From positions 62,001-126,000 of the forward strand of contig AODO01000020.1 of the NCBI GenBank assembly GCA_000341795.1: a stretch of DNA of 64,000 nt, given 5' to 3'. The notes under the pieces are model-generated. The model was given only the letters and a program-made list of their open reading frames with translations. It had not been told where the DNA came from and made no database searches. Below are positions 63,398-64,000 of the stretch, piece after piece. Made by a program: the position numbers and the translations under genes. This DNA is from Rhodococcus triatomae BKS 15-14. GTDB lineage: Bacteria; Actinomycetota; Actinomycetes; Mycobacteriales; Mycobacteriaceae. Positions within the stretch are counted from its first letter, which is position 1. Each line of letters begins with the position of its first letter.

Positions 63398-64000
63398 TCA
63401 CTCACTGCGCAGCGACAGCACCAGGCGTGACTGCCGCCGCACCAGCATGCTGGGCACCCATTCCGCATCCACCAGTTCGATGTGATCACTGTGCTCCAGC
63501 AGCCGACGAAGCACGACCTGTGCCTCCAGCCGGGCGAGCGCCGCACCGACACAGAAGTGGGTCCCTCGACCGAACGACATGTGCGACTTGAGGTTCGGAC
63601 GGTTCAGCCGCACCTCGTCCGGTGCCTCGAACACCGCCGGATCGCGGTTCGCCGCGCCCCACAACAGGGTGAGGTGGCTTCCCGCCGCGAGCGGGACGCC
63701 ACCGAGTGAGGTCTGCCGGGTGACGTGCCGGTGATGCCCCCGGAACGGCGGCTCGTAACGGAGCACCTCGTCCAGGAACGGGGCGACCAGGGCCGGGTCC
63801 GCACGCACCAGCGCCTGCAGGTCGGCCCGGTCGGCGAGCACCCGTGCCGCGGACCCGATCAGCGCGGCCGTGGACTCGCCCCCCGCGCCGACGAGTTGCA
63901 CGAGAATCAGTACCGCCTCGTCGGCACGCACGGCGCCGTCGGCGCAGGCCCGGGCGAGGTCGCCGAGCAGGTCGTCGCGCGGATCACGCTGCGCTCGTTC
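63398..64000 (-). CDS. cytochrome P450, C-terminal part (cut by window edge)
   Basis: The 3' 200 codons of a P450 monooxygenase. The I-helix reads LVQLVGAGGESTAALIG (oxygen-activating acid-Thr pair replaced by Glu-Ser-Thr), then the K-helix EVLRYEPPFRG and the haem loop FGRGTHFCVGAALARLEAQ with the axial Cys. The frame is open to base 64000, so the start lies outside the window; the GTG at 63931 is internal. Substrate unknown. The gene is upstream of no other window gene; dnaK lies downstream, on the same strand. Confidence 0.95.
   Translation of the reverse strand, partial: ERAQRDPRDDLLGDLARACADGAVRADEAVLILVQLVGAGGESTAALIGSAARVLADRADLQALVRADPALVAPFLDEVLRYEPPFRGHHRHVTRQTSLGGVPLAAGSHLTLLWGAANRDPAVFEAPDEVRLNRPNLKSHMSFGRGTHFCVGAALARLEAQVVLRRLLEHSDHIELVDAEWVPSMLVRRQSRLVLSLRSE

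Overview
The window is GC-rich, densely coded actinobacterial chromosome. It almost certainly comes from a mycolic-acid-producing member of the Mycobacteriales/Corynebacteriales, most likely Rhodococcus or a close relative. The pointers are an mce operon (two YrbE permeases plus six MCE proteins), a TtfA-like mycolate transport factor next to pyrE, a monomeric isocitrate dehydrogenase, HspR/HAIR heat-shock control, many GTG starts and several likely leaderless genes. Much of the gene content matches, from memory, the Mycobacterium tuberculosis block Rv0350-Rv0385: purA, a 0358-like gene, an M50 protease, a DUF3151 gene, a 0361-like gene, fba, DedA, GH76, a SpoU methylase, pyrE, ttfA, clpB, flavohaemoprotein and dnaK-grpE-dnaJ-hspR. 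Here the dnaK operon lies at the far end and is inverted relative to that order.

Layout. 1-15.6 kb holds the purA 5' end, small hypotheticals, an M50 protease, hydrolases, a class IV aminotransferase, a DUF389 membrane protein, a frameshifted flavin-reductase-like pseudogene, a WYL regulator with a divergent oxidase/SDR pair, a CDF metal transporter, a FUSC protein, DUF3151 and fba. 15.7-20.1 kb holds two DedA proteins, a GH76 enzyme, a SpoU methylase, and two tiny paralogous hydrophobic peptide genes (40 and 47 aa) that resemble the small channel peptides of corynebacteria. 20.2-29.2 kb holds a lipoprotein, an SDR/YhhN pair, a free-standing trpF, galT-galK, pyrE, a LemA-like protein, a TtfA-like protein, a repeat-rich membrane protein and a GntR regulator. 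29.7-34.5 kb holds clpB with a HAIR operator, divergent from a Tat-exported sulfatase. 34.4-43.6 kb is a ten-gene mce operon, nearly every junction overlapping or within a few bases, divergent from a TetR gene across two strong palindromes.

43.8-64 kb holds tetR, ppnP, icd, a large polytopic membrane protein, a hydrolase, an acyl-CoA synthetase, an FNR-type reductase that looks like the reductase half of the nearby flavohaemoprotein, a branched-chain-type ABC importer with a permease-ATPase fusion, the flavohaemoprotein, the dnaK-grpE-dnaJ-hspR operon with two upstream HAIR elements, and the 3' part of a cytochrome P450 gene cut by the window edge.

The most distinctive items are the paralogous micro-peptides at 19.57-20.06 kb, the mce operon in which no MCE protein carries a lipobox, and the cluster of reductase, flavohaemoprotein, importer and acyl-CoA synthetase. 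No tRNA, rRNA, CRISPR array, insertion sequence or prophage gene was seen. Many gene ends carry long perfect stem-loops without a T tract.
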